DNA from: Diatrype stigma
Lineage: Eukaryota > Ascomycota > Sordariomycetes > Xylariales > Diatrypaceae
Length of the DNA stretch: 64,000 bases
Assembly: GCA_022225965.2 (NCBI GenBank)
Contig: JAKJXP020000112.1
Location: 62,001-126,000, forward strand
Direction: 5' to 3'
The translations under genes and the position numbers were made by a program. This document shows, piece by piece, positions 25,126 through 38,525 of this stretch; positions within the stretch are counted from its first letter, which is position 1; every line of letters starts with the position of its first letter. Under the pieces are notes generated by a model, which saw only the letters and a list, made by a program, of their open reading frames with translations, made no database searches and was not told the DNA's origin.

Positions 25126-25917
25126 GTAGGCACAATCCGGACAGAGCCAGCGGAGTGGCGGTGCCTGCCCTGCCAGCCTGCTGCTGCTGCCCCTGCATCA
25201 TAAGCTTCCACCAATAGATAAGCTCCCAGAAACGGGCAGAACAAACCCACTTCCAGGTTATCGGGATGGTGGGGTCGGTGTGACCCTCATGGCCCTCGTG
25301 GTCGGGATAAGATCTTGTCAGCTTCCAGGTTGTGTGTCAAGAATCGTCAGGAATGGTCAAGAATCTCGTTTTACCATGTTTCTCATTTGCTTGTCTCTTT
25401 GGACAGAACCGTTACGGTCCACTTTTCGTCTCGTGGACTCCACATGTTCTTCTCACCGTGTGCCTTAGCCTGTGGTAGGGCCTCCCTAAGGCATCTAAGG
25501 CATCTAAGGCATGCCGGTCTCATACCTTAGTTACCTTCACCTGTCTTGCCTCTTTGTACGAAGGAAACTCAGGCCGCTGTGATATCGTCTCGTCTCACTT
25601 CCTCTCTAAGGCTGATATGTTCCCAGGCTGCCAGGCACACCTAGACTTTTAAGACATTTAATAGTATTAATACTATAAGTTCCCTTCCCTTCTCGAGCTC
25701 TTCCTTTCTGTTAGACGGCTGTGACGAGTTCTTTGCTAGTCAATTGCTGCGAGACCCTTTCGAGCCACCCCGCCTCCTGCCATCCCCCGTCTACAGTAAA
25801 CAGCTGGAACGAGCCCAGTTCTTGCAACCACACAACGAGTACTTCCTCCGTCCTACGCGATTCCAAAGGGAAACAAGAAACACGACAAGGCAATACAAGA
25901 CAAAATAAAACGACAAT

Positions 25918-26943
25918 ATGTCACCCAGTGCCACTCATGGCGGCAAGGAAACCCTTGGTATGTGCAGTCTAAGGAGACTACCGCCGTCAGCTTCAGCTTC
26001 ACCGTCATGAAGACATGACACTAACCATAGCATTGCAACTGTAGACCCTGCCGTCGTCATCACACCCAAGATCTCCGAGCCCTGGGCGGTTGAAAAGGTC
26101 CTTGCCACGATCCATCCCGAGCCCCCTGCCACTGGATCGAGCTCCCCAATTCCCTTCTTCCATATACTCGAGCGGCTGAAGACGAATAAGCGAGAAGGGT
26201 GGCGGAGATTTGGAATCAATAGGTAAGAAAGAAAAAAAAGGGGAGGCATGGCGTGCCTATGTATCACAAGGACGGCTACCTATGTGGGAAAACAGAATGG
26301 AAGCTAACTATGCTGTGTGGGTTGCATCAAATTTTCTAGGGGCGAATCCATCTCCGACCACATGTATCGCATGTCCCTGATGTCGCTGCTCTGCCCGCCG
26401 TCGCTACTGCCGCGGATCGACCTAGCAAAGTGCATGAAGATGTGCCTGGTGCACGACATGGCCGAGGCGATAGTGGGGGACATCACGCCGGTGGACGGAA
26501 TCCCGAAGCCGGAGAAGAGCCGGCGCGAGGCGGCGGCGATGGACCACATCGCTACGCAGCTGCTGGGCGGCGTCGCGGGCGGGCTGGCGGGGAAGGACAT
26601 CCGCGCCCTCTGGCAGGAGTACGAGGACTCGGAGACGCTCGACAGTCACTTCGTGCACGACCTCGACAAGGTTGAGCTGCTGACCCAGATGGTCGAGTAC
26701 GAGAAACGCGCCGACCGCCGTCTCGACCTCGGCGAGTTCGCCTACGTAGCCACCCGCGTCCAGCTGCCCGAGATCAAGGCCTGGGCCGACGACCTCCTGC
26801 GCGAGCGCGACGCATTCTGGGGCCACCGCGACCACGTCCACGGCGAGGCGGGCGTCGACGGCGGCGTCCAGGCCGAGCGGTCGCAGCAGCAGGATGCCTA
26901 TTACACCAAGGAGGACGCCACGAACGGTGCATCTAAGGAGTGA
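25918..26943 (+). CDS. HD-domain 5'-deoxynucleotidase (YfbR/HDDC2-like), three exons, 273 aa
   Basis: Exons 25918-25957, 26045-26222, 26340-26943. It is predicted to remove the phosphate from deoxynucleoside monophosphates with a divalent metal. The HD metal ligands are seen: His about 80 in GESISDHMYRMS, the His-Asp pair about 111-112 in MCLVHDMAEAIVGDITP, and a distal Asp about 182 in HFVHDLDKVELLTQM. FFHILERLKTNKREGW before the domain is also typical of HDDC2 proteins. The C-terminal 40 residues are hydrophilic and Gln-rich and have no family match that I know. The gene does not appear functionally tied to its neighbours; it is a housekeeping-type protein. Confidence 0.88.
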
Positions 26944-27935
26944 AACCGCCAGCTGGTTTGCTTCACTTCCACCCTTCTCCTATCCGATCACTCCGATCTG
27001 GTCTGCCCCGATAACCTGTATTGCTGGACTAGCTGTGAAGGAAACGGATTTCCACTTTGTTTTCTCTCTCTCTTAGGCGTGGGTTGAATCGAGGGACACA
27101 GGCGTTTTGTCGGAGGGTGAGGGTATCCATCTATCACCAGGGTGTTTACTGATGTACGGTTTGTGCTGCATATAATATCGCACGCCGGAAGCGTGCTGGG
27201 GCGATGGGATGGGTTTATTATATCATAGAGCATTACTATCACGGGCGAATGAATGATGAGTTAACTGCCTGCGTATTTGCCCATCCCTGGTGTCATCTGG
27301 TGAAACTAATGGAATCCTGCGTACAACACATGATTCCTATACCTTGAGGCTTGCATCGGCATGGGCATAGGTCCAAAGTCTACCTAATTGCTTAGTGCCC
27401 AAGCAAGTCACAATACATAGCAGACCATTTCTCAATGAACAAGCTCGCCAACAAATAAAAACAAACCAACTGTCTGGCTTGGTAGGAATTTGGCGCTGAT
27501 CCGATCAGGTGCCTAAAAGACGTCAATCTACCATACCCTCTCCTTCCCCCGGTCTCTCTTGTCCACACTTGATAATGAGACAAGGGTATATTCTCCACAC
27601 TCAGGGGCTATTATGTACTTATTTATGTATGAACAGAATTCACTTCGAATCATAAAGCGCAATTGCTTTGTTCGACCACATGAACATTATCACAATATCA
27701 TACCAATATACTTACTTCGGCACATTTACGTATATACCATGAGTATATCGCCATTGCGGCCGAGGATCCTCCGCTACATCGTCGTTGACTTCTCTAGCTA
27801 TACGCCAGGCAAGCCATCGTAAAATAGTTGTCCATCATTGCCACCTAACAGCTTTTGATCCTTCTCTCCGGACAAAACAAAATCAAGTACCTCAGGGCTT
27901 GTATTCCTCCCCCCTAACTCAAACTCAGCCCTTGC
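26944..27935. other. intergenic between HD-domain and trypsin-like genes (convergent 3' ends)
   Basis: Two convergent genes end here. No coding sequence or repeat was recognised. Confidence 0.5.
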
Positions 27936-30031
27936 CTAGAGTGGCCCATTCCACACAGGCATGCCTCGATCCACGCTATCCAGGCTCTTTCCCAGCGGCG
28001 TTGTCCAACTGTCATTGTCATTCGTCACTCTCGTGAACGAACCCAGCTCAAGTCTGAAAAGAAACGTCGCGGCATCAGGCGGCGTGAGCCGAACCGTGAT
28101 CAAACCGCCCAGAGGCTGCATCTCCCCTGCCACGTACCCGCCCGCCGCGTTGCTGACTCTGTTGAGAACAAGGGACTTCCAGCTGCAAACACCACCTGCC
28201 AGCGGGAGCAGCGTCTCGGGCAAGGCGCCGACGGCGCAGACCGGCGCGTCCGGCGTAGGCACAATGTCCGCCAGGGCGGGCGGGTAAACCCATTTGATGC
28301 CCTGGCCACGATCGTTGGCCCAGCCCGCAGGCAGCATGAGCGTGGAGCCTCGGTGCTCATTGGGGTTACCTTGGGACCGCCTGCTCGTGATGCGCAAAGC
28401 CAGGTCCCCGCGCAGGACGCTCCCAGGGGTTGTGAAAGGCGCGCTTGGCGTGATCTCGATTTCGATGGAAATTTGGCCTCGCAGCTCGTGCACGAAGCTG
28501 TGCAGCGGCATGGTGAGGTAGGCGTAGGGGTCGGTCCGGCTGAACGCGTTGGTGCCCACTACGGAGATCGAGTTGCTCTGGCATCGGAGCCACGAGACGC
28601 GGGAGTTGTCATGCAGCATGCGGAGCTCGAGATAGAAGTCGAGGTAGTCCCATTCGAAGGTCCGCTTGTCTGTGAGTCTCTTGTGAGCCTCGATCCATGT
28701 TTTGACTGCTTTCTTGAGCTTTATGTTGGTAGCCTCTTCACCCTCCAGGTCGCCCAGCCACGGAGTGACTAATCCAGAGCGGCAGATGCCGATTACGTTG
28801 TTCCCGGACGCTTCGAAGAGCGGGCCACCTGAGTTTCCTATTGCAGTGTGAATGATACAATCCAAATACCTGAGATGAGGATCGGCTATTCTTGGCTGAC
28901 CTTTGAAGACGTCGATATCGGCTGTGATGGTGCCTCTAGGGAAAGGGATTGGGTCAGCAACTACTCATCACAGTCCAGTCCAACCTATAGTCGCGGTAGC
29001 AGTACTCACTGTTCTTCAGGTGAGGGATAATTATGAGCATCCGGAATGCGTCTCACTGTAGCTGCCTTCGGATCTGCCGTCTCGCCAGCAGAGCCATCGG
29101 CGTAGATCAAAGGCAATCCATGACTGCACCCGATGCTGAAAACTTTGGTCTTCATTATTGCAGGACTCGGCTGCAAGACCAAGGCGCGGGGTAGACTCTT
29201 ATCGGTGCTTATGCGCTTGATCTTGACGATGGCAACATCGTATGTCAGGGAATTCTTGATTTCCTCTGCCAGAACGAGCTGCCGGTCAAGGAAGGGGGGC
29301 ACTGATTCCGAGGGAGCAGGATTCTGGGGGGAGCCATGAGAGCCACGAAAAAGGTGTACGATCCTTGTAAAGCAGCGTGGTCAGATAACTTTGATTGAAC
29401 ACTAGCAGGGTCAATTCATCCATTTGAGGTAGATCTCACTTTTTGATTCGGAACACGTTGGTCCCGAGTATCTTCTTGTCTCCATTGAAGTCGAAGACCA
29501 AACGGTACGTCTTCCTCCGGTTGTCGTTGGTCACCATATGGGCCGCAGTAATGACGAGCTTGTTGCCGATGTGCAGGCCCGTCCCTACCGCCGGGCACTG
29601 AAGGTCCTTGAACTTCGAAATCAGGTTTGTGAAGTCCTTGTCGTGTACGTTTGGCCATGGCATAGAGTCGAGAGGCAGACCACTCAGCCCGCTGCGAAGA
29701 ACATCATAGGCGTCGCATAGGGCCTGCTTCTTCTTCCGAATGCCGTCTGAGATTCGCTCTCGGATTTTCTTGTCCAACGTCTGTACAGTTGGTTGGATTT
29801 CGAAATCTACTCCCTTTGAGACTAGATTTCTCTCAGGAATGAATGCGCAGACACCTTTGCCCAGCTCCCTATGCACACATCAGTTTGTGGTTAAGGCTGG
29901 CAAATATCGGTTTAGGCCCTTTACCTTCGTTCGGATGGCGCATTTTCTAGCAGTTTGCGGTTCTTATCTGTCTCGAACGGCATCTCCTTTAATAACACTT
30001 TCGCAGGATCAGTGTGAATGATGATCGGCAT
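27936..30031 (-). CDS. trypsin-like serine protease with unknown C-terminal region, four exons, 629 aa
   Basis: Exons: 29925-30031, 29440-29868, 29010-29363, 27936-28935; introns 56-76 bp. The chymotrypsin-fold triad is complete: His about 146 in NKLVITAAHMV, Asp about 221 in LTYDVAIVKIKR and Ser about 332 in AIGNSGGPLFE. The N-terminal 100 residues are charged and helical (LDKKIRERISDGIRKKKQAL) and there is no signal peptide, so the enzyme is probably intracellular. After the protease (to about residue 385) comes about 245 residues rich in beta-type sequence (FEWDYLDFYLELRMLHD, LRGQISIEIEI) that I do not recognise. The gene is 1 kb from the retrotransposon, on the other side of which lies another intracellular protease gene. 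It could belong to fungal allorecognition or immune-type proteins, but nothing in the sequence proves this. Confidence 0.82.
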
Positions 30032-31060
30032 CGTGGTGGATTTGAAGACGGCTACGCTGTTATGGTTGATTGATGTTTACGGCGGGTGAAGCTGGTCAGG
30101 ATGATTTCGTGTGCAATGCTGTATTTGGCAGCATCGCGATAACTCTGGAACCCAGGACGCATTCTTATATCTTCCTGAGAGACAAGAGATTGTGGTCATT
30201 TTTGCGAGCTTCTCTCGGCCCAGTCACATGAAGGTCCAAACCTGTGCTTCAACCTATTGCGCCGGTCAGCGTAGTTATCACATATTGCTGATTTACTCCG
30301 GCAGATAGAGGTGACCTCCTCGAATGTTTGTATAGGGGTGTAAGCCGAGCTGACATAGACCTCAAACTAGCGGTTCCTACCTCATGGCGTTATAAATTTG
30401 CTGCTGGTTGTCATGCACATACGATGTGTCTCCCTCCACACGAGGTTGACAAAGATGATGGCATTGTGGTGATGGCTAGCTCTCGTGTAACCTCTCACTT
30501 TACTGCTCCCATTATGGCACTACAACGGTTCCGAGCCTGGGAGGATAGGAACAGCGCTGTCGTATCTCCTGGCAGCATAGTCGGCGATGAGCGAGGAAGT
30601 GCACGTTTCATCTCGAGGCCTAGACCCCAACTTGAACCTAGAGAGTAGGGCCATCTCCTTCTTGCCTCCCTCATATACCGTCTCTAGTTCACCATGCAAT
30701 AAGGCTTCGCGTGCCGCGCAGCGCGGTCCGCGCTAGTTGTCCGTCCTCGCATCTCGTCTCTATAGCTGCTATGGTAGTACACCATCATTTATCGATGCTA
30801 AGGCGGGCCATCACACATTATTGAAAGTGGCGTTGTCATCCCAATATAGCGAATGGACGGCATTGATGAGTTGGTTCAATGACCGCAGTTAGCGAATGTG
30901 ACGTTCCTGCCGGGATCTTTGGTCGTGGACCTCAGTTCACTAGCTAACTGTCTAGATGGGTAAATGGATAAACGAACAGACGAGTACGTACATCGATAAG
31001 TATTAAACGAGGCCGTAAGGGTCTTGTTCCTTATAATGGGACAGTAAAAGAAGAGTACTT
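30032..31060. other. intergenic between protease gene and retrotransposon
   Basis: The protease promoter lies at the left. A 106-codon open frame at 30328-30648 has no recognisable motif and no support. Composition changes abruptly to AT-rich at the element border. Confidence 0.5.
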
Positions 31061-31065
31061 TAAAA
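31061..31065. repeat. 5-bp target site duplication TAAAA (left)
   Basis: TAAAA directly precedes the 5' LTR and is repeated directly after the 3' LTR, as expected for integrase-made target duplications. Confidence 0.8.
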
Positions 31066-31248
31066 TGTCGCGATATAAGGGCTATATAGGAGAGCTTGGA
31101 TTACATAATCAGGTGATTTATACTTAATGGCTTGGCATATTATATATAAAGAGCTTTTCCGCTTCTTAAATTAAAAATCGCTTTTTCTTTTTAAATAATT
31201 AAATTTATATCCGAATTTTTCCTTATTTGTAATTTTTTAAATATAATA
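31066..31248 (+). repeat. 5' LTR of the copia element
   Basis: Aligns over its whole length with 38526-38709; differences are C/T or G/A only, plus one single-base length difference. Its outer (left) half keeps more G and C than its inner end. Confidence 0.9.
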
Positions 31249-32668
31249 GTTATAAGCCCGGTATTTTAAGTTAATTGCGAAAATTAAATAACCATTTAAA
31301 AATTTATTTTTTATATTTAAATAATATTTATTTAATTATCTTTTTCCTGCTTTATATTCGCTTTATTTTGCATATATTTTAAGTTCGTTTAAAATGACCT
31401 TTGTTTTTATAAATAAAGAAGATCCTATTAAAATTAATGCTTTTATATTCGATTAAAAAACCTATCCTAAATGGTTCGTTTTTTTATAATTTTACGTTAA
31501 AACTTGCAACATTTGGAAATACGTAAATCCAAACGGTCCAAACGTGCCCGATTTTTTTATTAAAGACGAAAAGTTCGAAATTCTTTTTGCTTTTAAAAAA
31601 CGCAAGATTTAAAAAATACAAAAGCTTATCGATTTTCGATTATACGCTTAAAACCATTTAAACGACGATATAAAGAATAAAACCCCAAAACTTACTTTAA
31701 AAAATGCTCTTTTTAAAAACAGCGAACTTAAAGAAATTTACGATACCAGCATTAAGTAAAGCACTTTCGACCGAACGTATCGATTCGAACGTAACGTTTT
31801 CTTTATTATAATTAATAACTGGATTATTAAAATTATAAACAAAAATGTACTTAAGTTATGCATGTTTCGAATCCTTTTAAAAAAACAGCCCAATATCGTT
31901 TAAATATTTATTAAGCAATTAAAAAAGAAATATGCCTTATTTAAAGCCATAATTTAGTTAACCGTTAAAAAGCGGTATTAAGTTATATTTATATATACAA
32001 ATAATTATTAAATAAAATCCGAAAAATGATTTAAGGATTAACAATTCGTTTATATCGAAATTAACGCATATAAGCTTTTTAAGATTTAAAGTATATTCGT
32101 TATAAAGGATTTTTTAATTGCAATAAGAAAACGCTTTATAATCACTTAGGTTTAACGGAAATACGATAACTTAATCGTTAATAATAAAAAGGGTTTATTT
32201 ATTTTTACGTTTAAGTAATATGCCAGTTTTTTTTTTACCTTATTCGAAAATTAAATTTTTAACCTTATACGAAAAGGAATCGGCTAGTTTATAACCCTAA
32301 AGGGTAATATCTTTAATAAAACTAAAGGATTTTCCAAACAAAAAACCGACGTTATTTCGATTTGTCCCTATAAGTCCGATAAAGCCTAAGTAAAATCGGG
32401 ATTAACTAAAAGGCATTACTGGCTTATAAAAAAATGCATATTCCTTAATTACGTTATAATTAATATTTACGTTAATTGTTATCATAAAAAAAACGAAAAG
32501 CTTAAAGGTATTAAAGATCGTTATAAACTTTTTTAATAAAAAAGTTTATATAAAAAGGTAAAAAGTTCCGGATGGAGCTTTTTTTTTAGGCCTAATGGCT
32601 TTAAAACGTAGGCGAAAAAATCGTTAAGTAGCTTTTAAAAAAGCGTAATCGTTGCTTTAATAAATCCT

Positions 32669-33013
32669 ATGTTTCTTATTAATTTTTATAAATATTTCTT
32701 TACGATTAAGCAAGGACGTTATTTTTTAGCAAACAGTATTTTTCTAAATAATTATGGTATTACGTATTTGGTTAATAATAAGAAATTAATCGTTTTAAGC
32801 AACTTTAAGCCTTTTAAGAATAAAGTAACGATTAAAGCTAATATTAATATAATTCCGATTTTTGATATAAGCATTTGGATGCTTTTTAAGATATTAAATG
32901 ATTTAAAAAATAAAGGGACCGTAAATTTAGTTTTAAAGAATATGGCAATCGTTAAAGGGTTTTATGTTAATATTATTTTAAAAGTTCGTTTTATGGAAAG
33001 GTTTTCGATTTAA
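32669..33013 (+). pseudogene. decayed copia protease / pre-integrase fragment
   Basis: This is the longest open frame left in the element (114 codons) and survives by chance in RIP-mutated DNA. Its ending, NLVLKNMAIVKGFYVNIIL, corresponds to the copia segment that follows the aspartic protease (usually LxNVxYVPxFxxNLxS). The protease active-site region is no longer intact. Confidence 0.6.
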
Positions 33014-35628
33014 TATAATAATTTAAATTTCTTTTTAAATGAAAAAAAAAAGCCCGGATTTTTATTTGTCCAGTTTAGGCGTATTTATAATTTAATTTTC
33101 CTTAAATATAAGTTTTTTTTTATATAAGCATTTTAGACGAAATATTAATAAGCCTTAACGGTATAATAATTCTTTTAACGATCGATAAAAAAAAAGCATT
33201 ACGAAAGCCTTTAATGGCTTATTTGCGTATTCGAATGGATTTGAAAGCTTTATAGTATATGCGATTTAGGCATTTAGGTATCCGTATTTTTAAAGCGTTC
33301 ATTAAAAACGCCAGAAATATAAAAATTAATGAAACAAAAATTATTAATTATAAGCATTACGCATAAACAAAGGGTAAACGTATAATTATTCGTACCTTAT
33401 TTAAGAATCGATTTTATAAATTGTTTTATCGTATTTCGTGGAATTGATTTAAATTTTTTAAGGGTTACGATGGCTTTATTAATTTCATAATAATTAAAGA
33501 CGAATATAATACTACGCTTTAGGTTTTTCTTACGAAAAACCGGCAATTGCAAACCGTTTTAAAGATTTAAAAAAAAATTAAAAGCTGGATACGTTGCCGT
33601 TTTAGGTTTGCGATTTATATTATTCGTTAAAATAATAATATAAGAACGATTGCGTTTAAGGGTTTTTCGGAATTCGAAAAATGGATATAAAAGAAAAATA
33701 TCGAAAATAAGCTTATGCTATTATATACCAAAAAGCCTAATAAGAAAGCAAAATAAGTTAGGGATATATTATTTAAACGTACGATTATAATAATAAGTTT
33801 TTTAAACTTATTTTAAAAGCTTTGGCCCGAAATTATATATATAACTGCATAGCTATATAATATAAGTTTAAATAATGCTTATTAATTGCATTTTTTTAAA
33901 GGTTTTCGATTAAAGGTTTCGTAGGTATTTTCGTTAATATAGCCTAAAAATTACGAAGTCCCTTATAATCGATCTCCGTTTTAATTAAGGCTTTATATTT
34001 GCTTATGGTTATAAAGCGTATTTCTTAAATAAAGCCAAATAAACTTATTAAAATAAACGAACGTATAAGGTTTAGCCAAAAGCTTATATCGGATATTTAA
34101 TAAGTTACGTTATAATAAATCTCTAAAAGATTTAAATATTAAAATTGGATTAAGTTATTATTACGCGCGATATTATTTTTAACGAAAAAATCTTTTATAT
34201 ACCGAAAAAGAAAAGGCAAAAACGTTTCCGAAAGGTATTATTTAAAAGATCGCCGATGCTTTTTATTAGCTTATAAGGATAAATTCTTATGAAATTATAT
34301 TAAAAGCTTTCGATGCGTAGGATTAATTAAAAAAGAAAGCTTTAAAGTTATAACTAAAGGATAAGCCTTTTTTCGAAAAAGAAATATTAAATGGCTAATT
34401 AATGGATTAAAATTCGGGAATAAAGGAGTTTTTTTAAAATATAATTCATAAAGAACTTTTAATTCTTTTTCCGGAATTATTTATTAATAGCTACGAAATT
34501 AAAAAATCGGCCGAGGATTTAATTATCGCTTACGGCGACGTATTCGAAAGCATTTTATATACGGGAAATATAAACGTTAAAAATTAGCTTATAAATATAA
34601 CAAATAATTTCGATAAAAAGCCGTTAATTACGGATTTATTCCGTTTAAATATCATTCGAATAAATAAAAGCGATATTAATATTTAAAATAAAAGCTCCGG
34701 TAAAATATAAAATTTTCGTTATATTATATCCAAAAAAAAAGATATAAAAAGCATTATTATCGTAAAAAGAAATAAACCGGTAGCTTTTATACGATCGAGC
34801 GTTATTCGAAATAAAAAATACGCAGCCAGAACGAACATTCTTAATATTAAATAAATACGCGAATTTTTTTAATTAACGAAAAAAAACGTACGTTTAAATC
34901 TTAATGATAATTCGAAAGCTTTTAATTCGGGAATAAATGCTTTATTAAGAATATTTATTATAATACAATCGAAGGATTTTCCATTTAAAAAGTAGGAAAA
35001 AATAAATTAATACGAATTGCGAATTTTTATGTTTTCGTTCGAAAATATTATTTAGTATTTAAATGGAACTTATAAAACCCTTTATTTCGTAATCGTTGCG
35101 GCAATTAATTAAAAATATGCATTTAAAATAAACGCTATATTTAATATGTCCAAAATATATAAAAACCAATTTATTAAGCCATTATTTAAAAATTAAAAAA
35201 AACTTAATAATTATTTTTTAAGTATTTTGTTTAAAAAAGATGCTTATTTCGAAATACGTATATTAATTAAAAAAGAAACGTAAAGATATTAAAAAAGGAA
35301 TTAACGTTAAAATAAGCCCATATTTTTAAAATGAATATTTACTTATAAATTTAACGAAAACGGATTTTTTATCCGAACGAAATTACGGCTTTACGTATGC
35401 GGAGATTTTTAACGAAAAAAGATTATTAAAAATATTTATGCTATTATTTTGGCATTTCGTACGTTTAAAATAGCAATAGTTATTATAGTTAAATTCGACC
35501 TAAAGGTTCGGCAATTTAACGTCGTTATTGCTTTCTTTAACGCAAAAAGAAAAAACGAAATATTAATAACGTACGAGCTTTTTAAAGGATTTAAATAGTC
35601 CGAAATAATAATTAAATTTAAGCGAATT

Positions 35629-36183
35629 TTATATGGGTTAAGGGATTTTTTTATGTTTTGGTATAAGGAGTTTTTTGTTACCTTTAAAACGTTAGGACTT
35701 ATTTCGTTTATCGAAAACCCGTGCTTTTTTATTAACGAAAACGGGACGATTTTAATGGTTTTTTTCGTAAACGATATTTTTCTGCTTTATTATAAAAATA
35801 ATTAAAACGCAGCAAACGATTTTAATAAAAAGTTATAAAGTATTTATAAAATAAAAAATTAAGATTTAATAATTTGGTTTTTTAAAATCCGAATAAATAA
35901 AAACCGTAAAACGAAATAAATTTATTTGGCTTATAATTAATATATTAAAAGAATCGTTATATGCTTTGGATTTAATAATAATGCTAATTTTTCTTTTATT
36001 TTTATAAAAATTAAGCCTTTTATTAAGTATAAAAGAAACGTTATTAAAAAGCAGATAAAAGCATATTAAAAACGTATTAGTTTAATTTTATATATAGCAA
36101 TAATAATTAAACCAAATATAACTTATATTGCTTTTATGTTTTTAAAGTTTTTTATAAATCCAGAATTAAAGCATTTGGTAATA
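35629..36183 (+). pseudogene. decayed copia reverse transcriptase / RNase H
   Basis: Reading through stops, LYGLRDFFMFWYKEF, an ENPCFFINENG stretch and FVNDIFLLYY match the conserved copia RT core; further on KPNITYIAFMFLKFF corresponds to the TRPDIxFAVxxLSxF motif before RNase H. Substitutions are consistent with C-to-T and G-to-A changes. Confidence 0.75.
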
Positions 36184-37052
36184 ACAAATTAAATGATTTT
36201 CTATTTATATAATATAAGATTTTTAGGAATTATATATAAAAGGTTTAATAAAAAAGCATAAGCGTTATTTATAATAAGAAATGCTTTTTTTATAAACGAT
36301 AAAGAAATAAAACGCTTAATAATAAGCTATATTATAACGCTTTTTGGCGATTTTATTATGTAAAAAACAATTCGATAAAATATAATATTAACCTTTATAA
36401 TAAAAATTAAGCTATTTATTTTTTCGGATATAATTAAAAAAATAATGGCCCTTTAACGTTTATTTCGAAATTTCCAATTAAATTTAAAAAAGTTTTAAAG
36501 AATTTTTTGTAATAACCAATAAACGATTAAGTTAATTATTAATAATTAAATAAGGATAAATACGAAGTTTCGTTATATAAATATATAAAATATGTAGCTT
36601 AAATAGAAGCATAAAAAGGGATTTTTCGAGGTTATTTATTTTGTTATTAATTAAATATTAGCCGACGGTTTAATTAAGGCATTAAATAAATAAAGCTTTA
36701 AATATTTTAAGGCTTTGCTTAATTTTTAAAATATACGGCATATTAAGGGTCGGAATTATTAATGGAAAACAAGAAAAATTTCATAAAAGGGTTTATCGGT
36801 TTCCATATCGAAAACCTAATTAATTCCGTAAAATACCGTATTACGAAATATAAAATAAGTTTTAAAAATATATCCCAAAAAGCAGCAATAACGAAAACAT
36901 AATTATTTTTTTTTTAGGTAAGCCTAGAAAATAACGATTAATAAAGCATTGGCCACCGTATTTGGGCCGTTAAAAGGGTTTTTTTCGTTTTCGTCCTTGT
37001 TTTTGTCCTTATTTTCGCTTTCGTTTTCGCTTTCGTTTTTGTTTTTTTTTTT

Positions 37053-37053
<1 letters not shown>

Positions 37054-37093
<40 letters not shown>
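37054..37093. repeat. poly-T run of about 40
   Basis: An almost uninterrupted T tract within the segment between pol and the 3' LTR of the retrotransposon. Confidence 0.95.
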
Positions 37094-38525
37094 CGTTTTT
37101 TTTTTCCTTTCGCTTTTCGGCGAAGGCAGTTATCGGCTTTTTATTTTAATTAGCGGGCCAGGAATTCGAAACGTCTTTAGCCTCGAATTAAAAAAGCAAT
37201 ACGCAAAGGCCGCGGTATAACGCAAAAGCGTTTTAAAAATAATTAATAAAACAAAAAAAAAGAAATAAGTATTTATTTTTCGGCGATTATTTTTAAAGGT
37301 AGCTATTATTTAGCGCATTAAATTATGAACGGCGGCGGAATTAAAGCAAAAAAATTAACTTTAAGAAATTAATATTCGGATATATAAAATAATTTACGAA
37401 ACAATGCATTTATATCCGGAAATATAACGTTAATAGCGGCAATTTTTTTTAACGGCATTTAAATATATTTTATAAAAGCGTTCGATTAAAGCAAATCGGA
37501 TGCATTTAAAATAAAAAATAATTCGGATTATGCCGTTAAAAAAAGGCCGAATTTTTAACGTTTTGCCTTTGCTTTTGCTTTTATTTTTATTCTTTTTATT
37601 TTTTTTTTTTTTTAAGGAATATAAGCGATATTCGGAATAAACGGGAAAATATTCGGCGGCGAACGGCGGCGGACCAAACGACGGCGCGGGCGAAGGATTT
37701 CGGAAGAAACGGAAAAAAAAACAAGCGGCGGAAACGAAATTAAACGCAGGCGACGGCGAAAAAGGAAACGCGCGAAAATGTCGGACCCTCCATTTCCCGA
37801 AAAGGAAAAAGCCTCCGGAAAAAAAGAAACATCCGCGTTTTTTAAACCGGAAAGCGGCTCGTTATTAACGAAACTAATTTTTTCCGGCTTAAAAAATAAT
37901 TCGTCGTCGACGGCAAAGGCAAAAGCGTCGAAAAACTGGGCCTTTAATTCGGCTTCGAATTCGGCAGCGGCAATGCGAATTTTTTCGGTAGCAGCAATAA
38001 TGCGGGCTTATTTTTTAATAATAGCGGCGGCGGTACGTTTTTAAGCGGCGGCGACGCGGCAAATAATGCGCCTTTAAACGGCGGCGGCGAATTCGGCGAC
38101 AGCGCGGACGCGGTTTTTGCGGCGGGTTTTTAAATTAAGTCGTTTTATTTTATTTATTTTAAAAAATGCAATTACGGTTAATATAAAAAATACGCTTTTG
38201 TTTTAATTTTCGAATAAATTATATATCGCTTTATAAATAATGCTTAAAAAAAACCAAAAAAAAATAAAATAAAATAAAAAAGGCGCTTTATTTATATTTT
38301 AATATTTATAAAGCGAATGTATATAATTAATAATGCATTATTTGAATACTTATTTATATAATAATAAAAGGAATTATTTATATAATAATTAAATATATAT
38401 TAATTAAATTAAATTATCGTATATTATAATTACATTTTATTAATTTTACGAAATTAATTTTTTATTTATTTAATAATTCGTTTTTTTTAAATTAATATAT
38501 TTATACGTAATTAATTTAAAAAATA

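Larger units (their letters stand above)
24180..25917. other. intergenic between M20 and HD-domain genes
   Basis: About 1.7 kb with no supported gene. It contains a 13-G run, an imperfect inverted repeat and, near 25490-25520, three short direct copies of AGGCATCTA-like sequence. The right part is presumably the promoter and 5' leader of the HD-domain gene. Confidence 0.5.

Noticed and set aside
30328..30648. 106-codon plus-strand frame between protease and retrotransposon
   Set aside because: No motif, no splice partners and no neighbouring signal; likely chance.
36949..37149. 66-codon frame rich in Phe within the retrotransposon
   Set aside because: It is the translation of a long poly-T run, not a gene.
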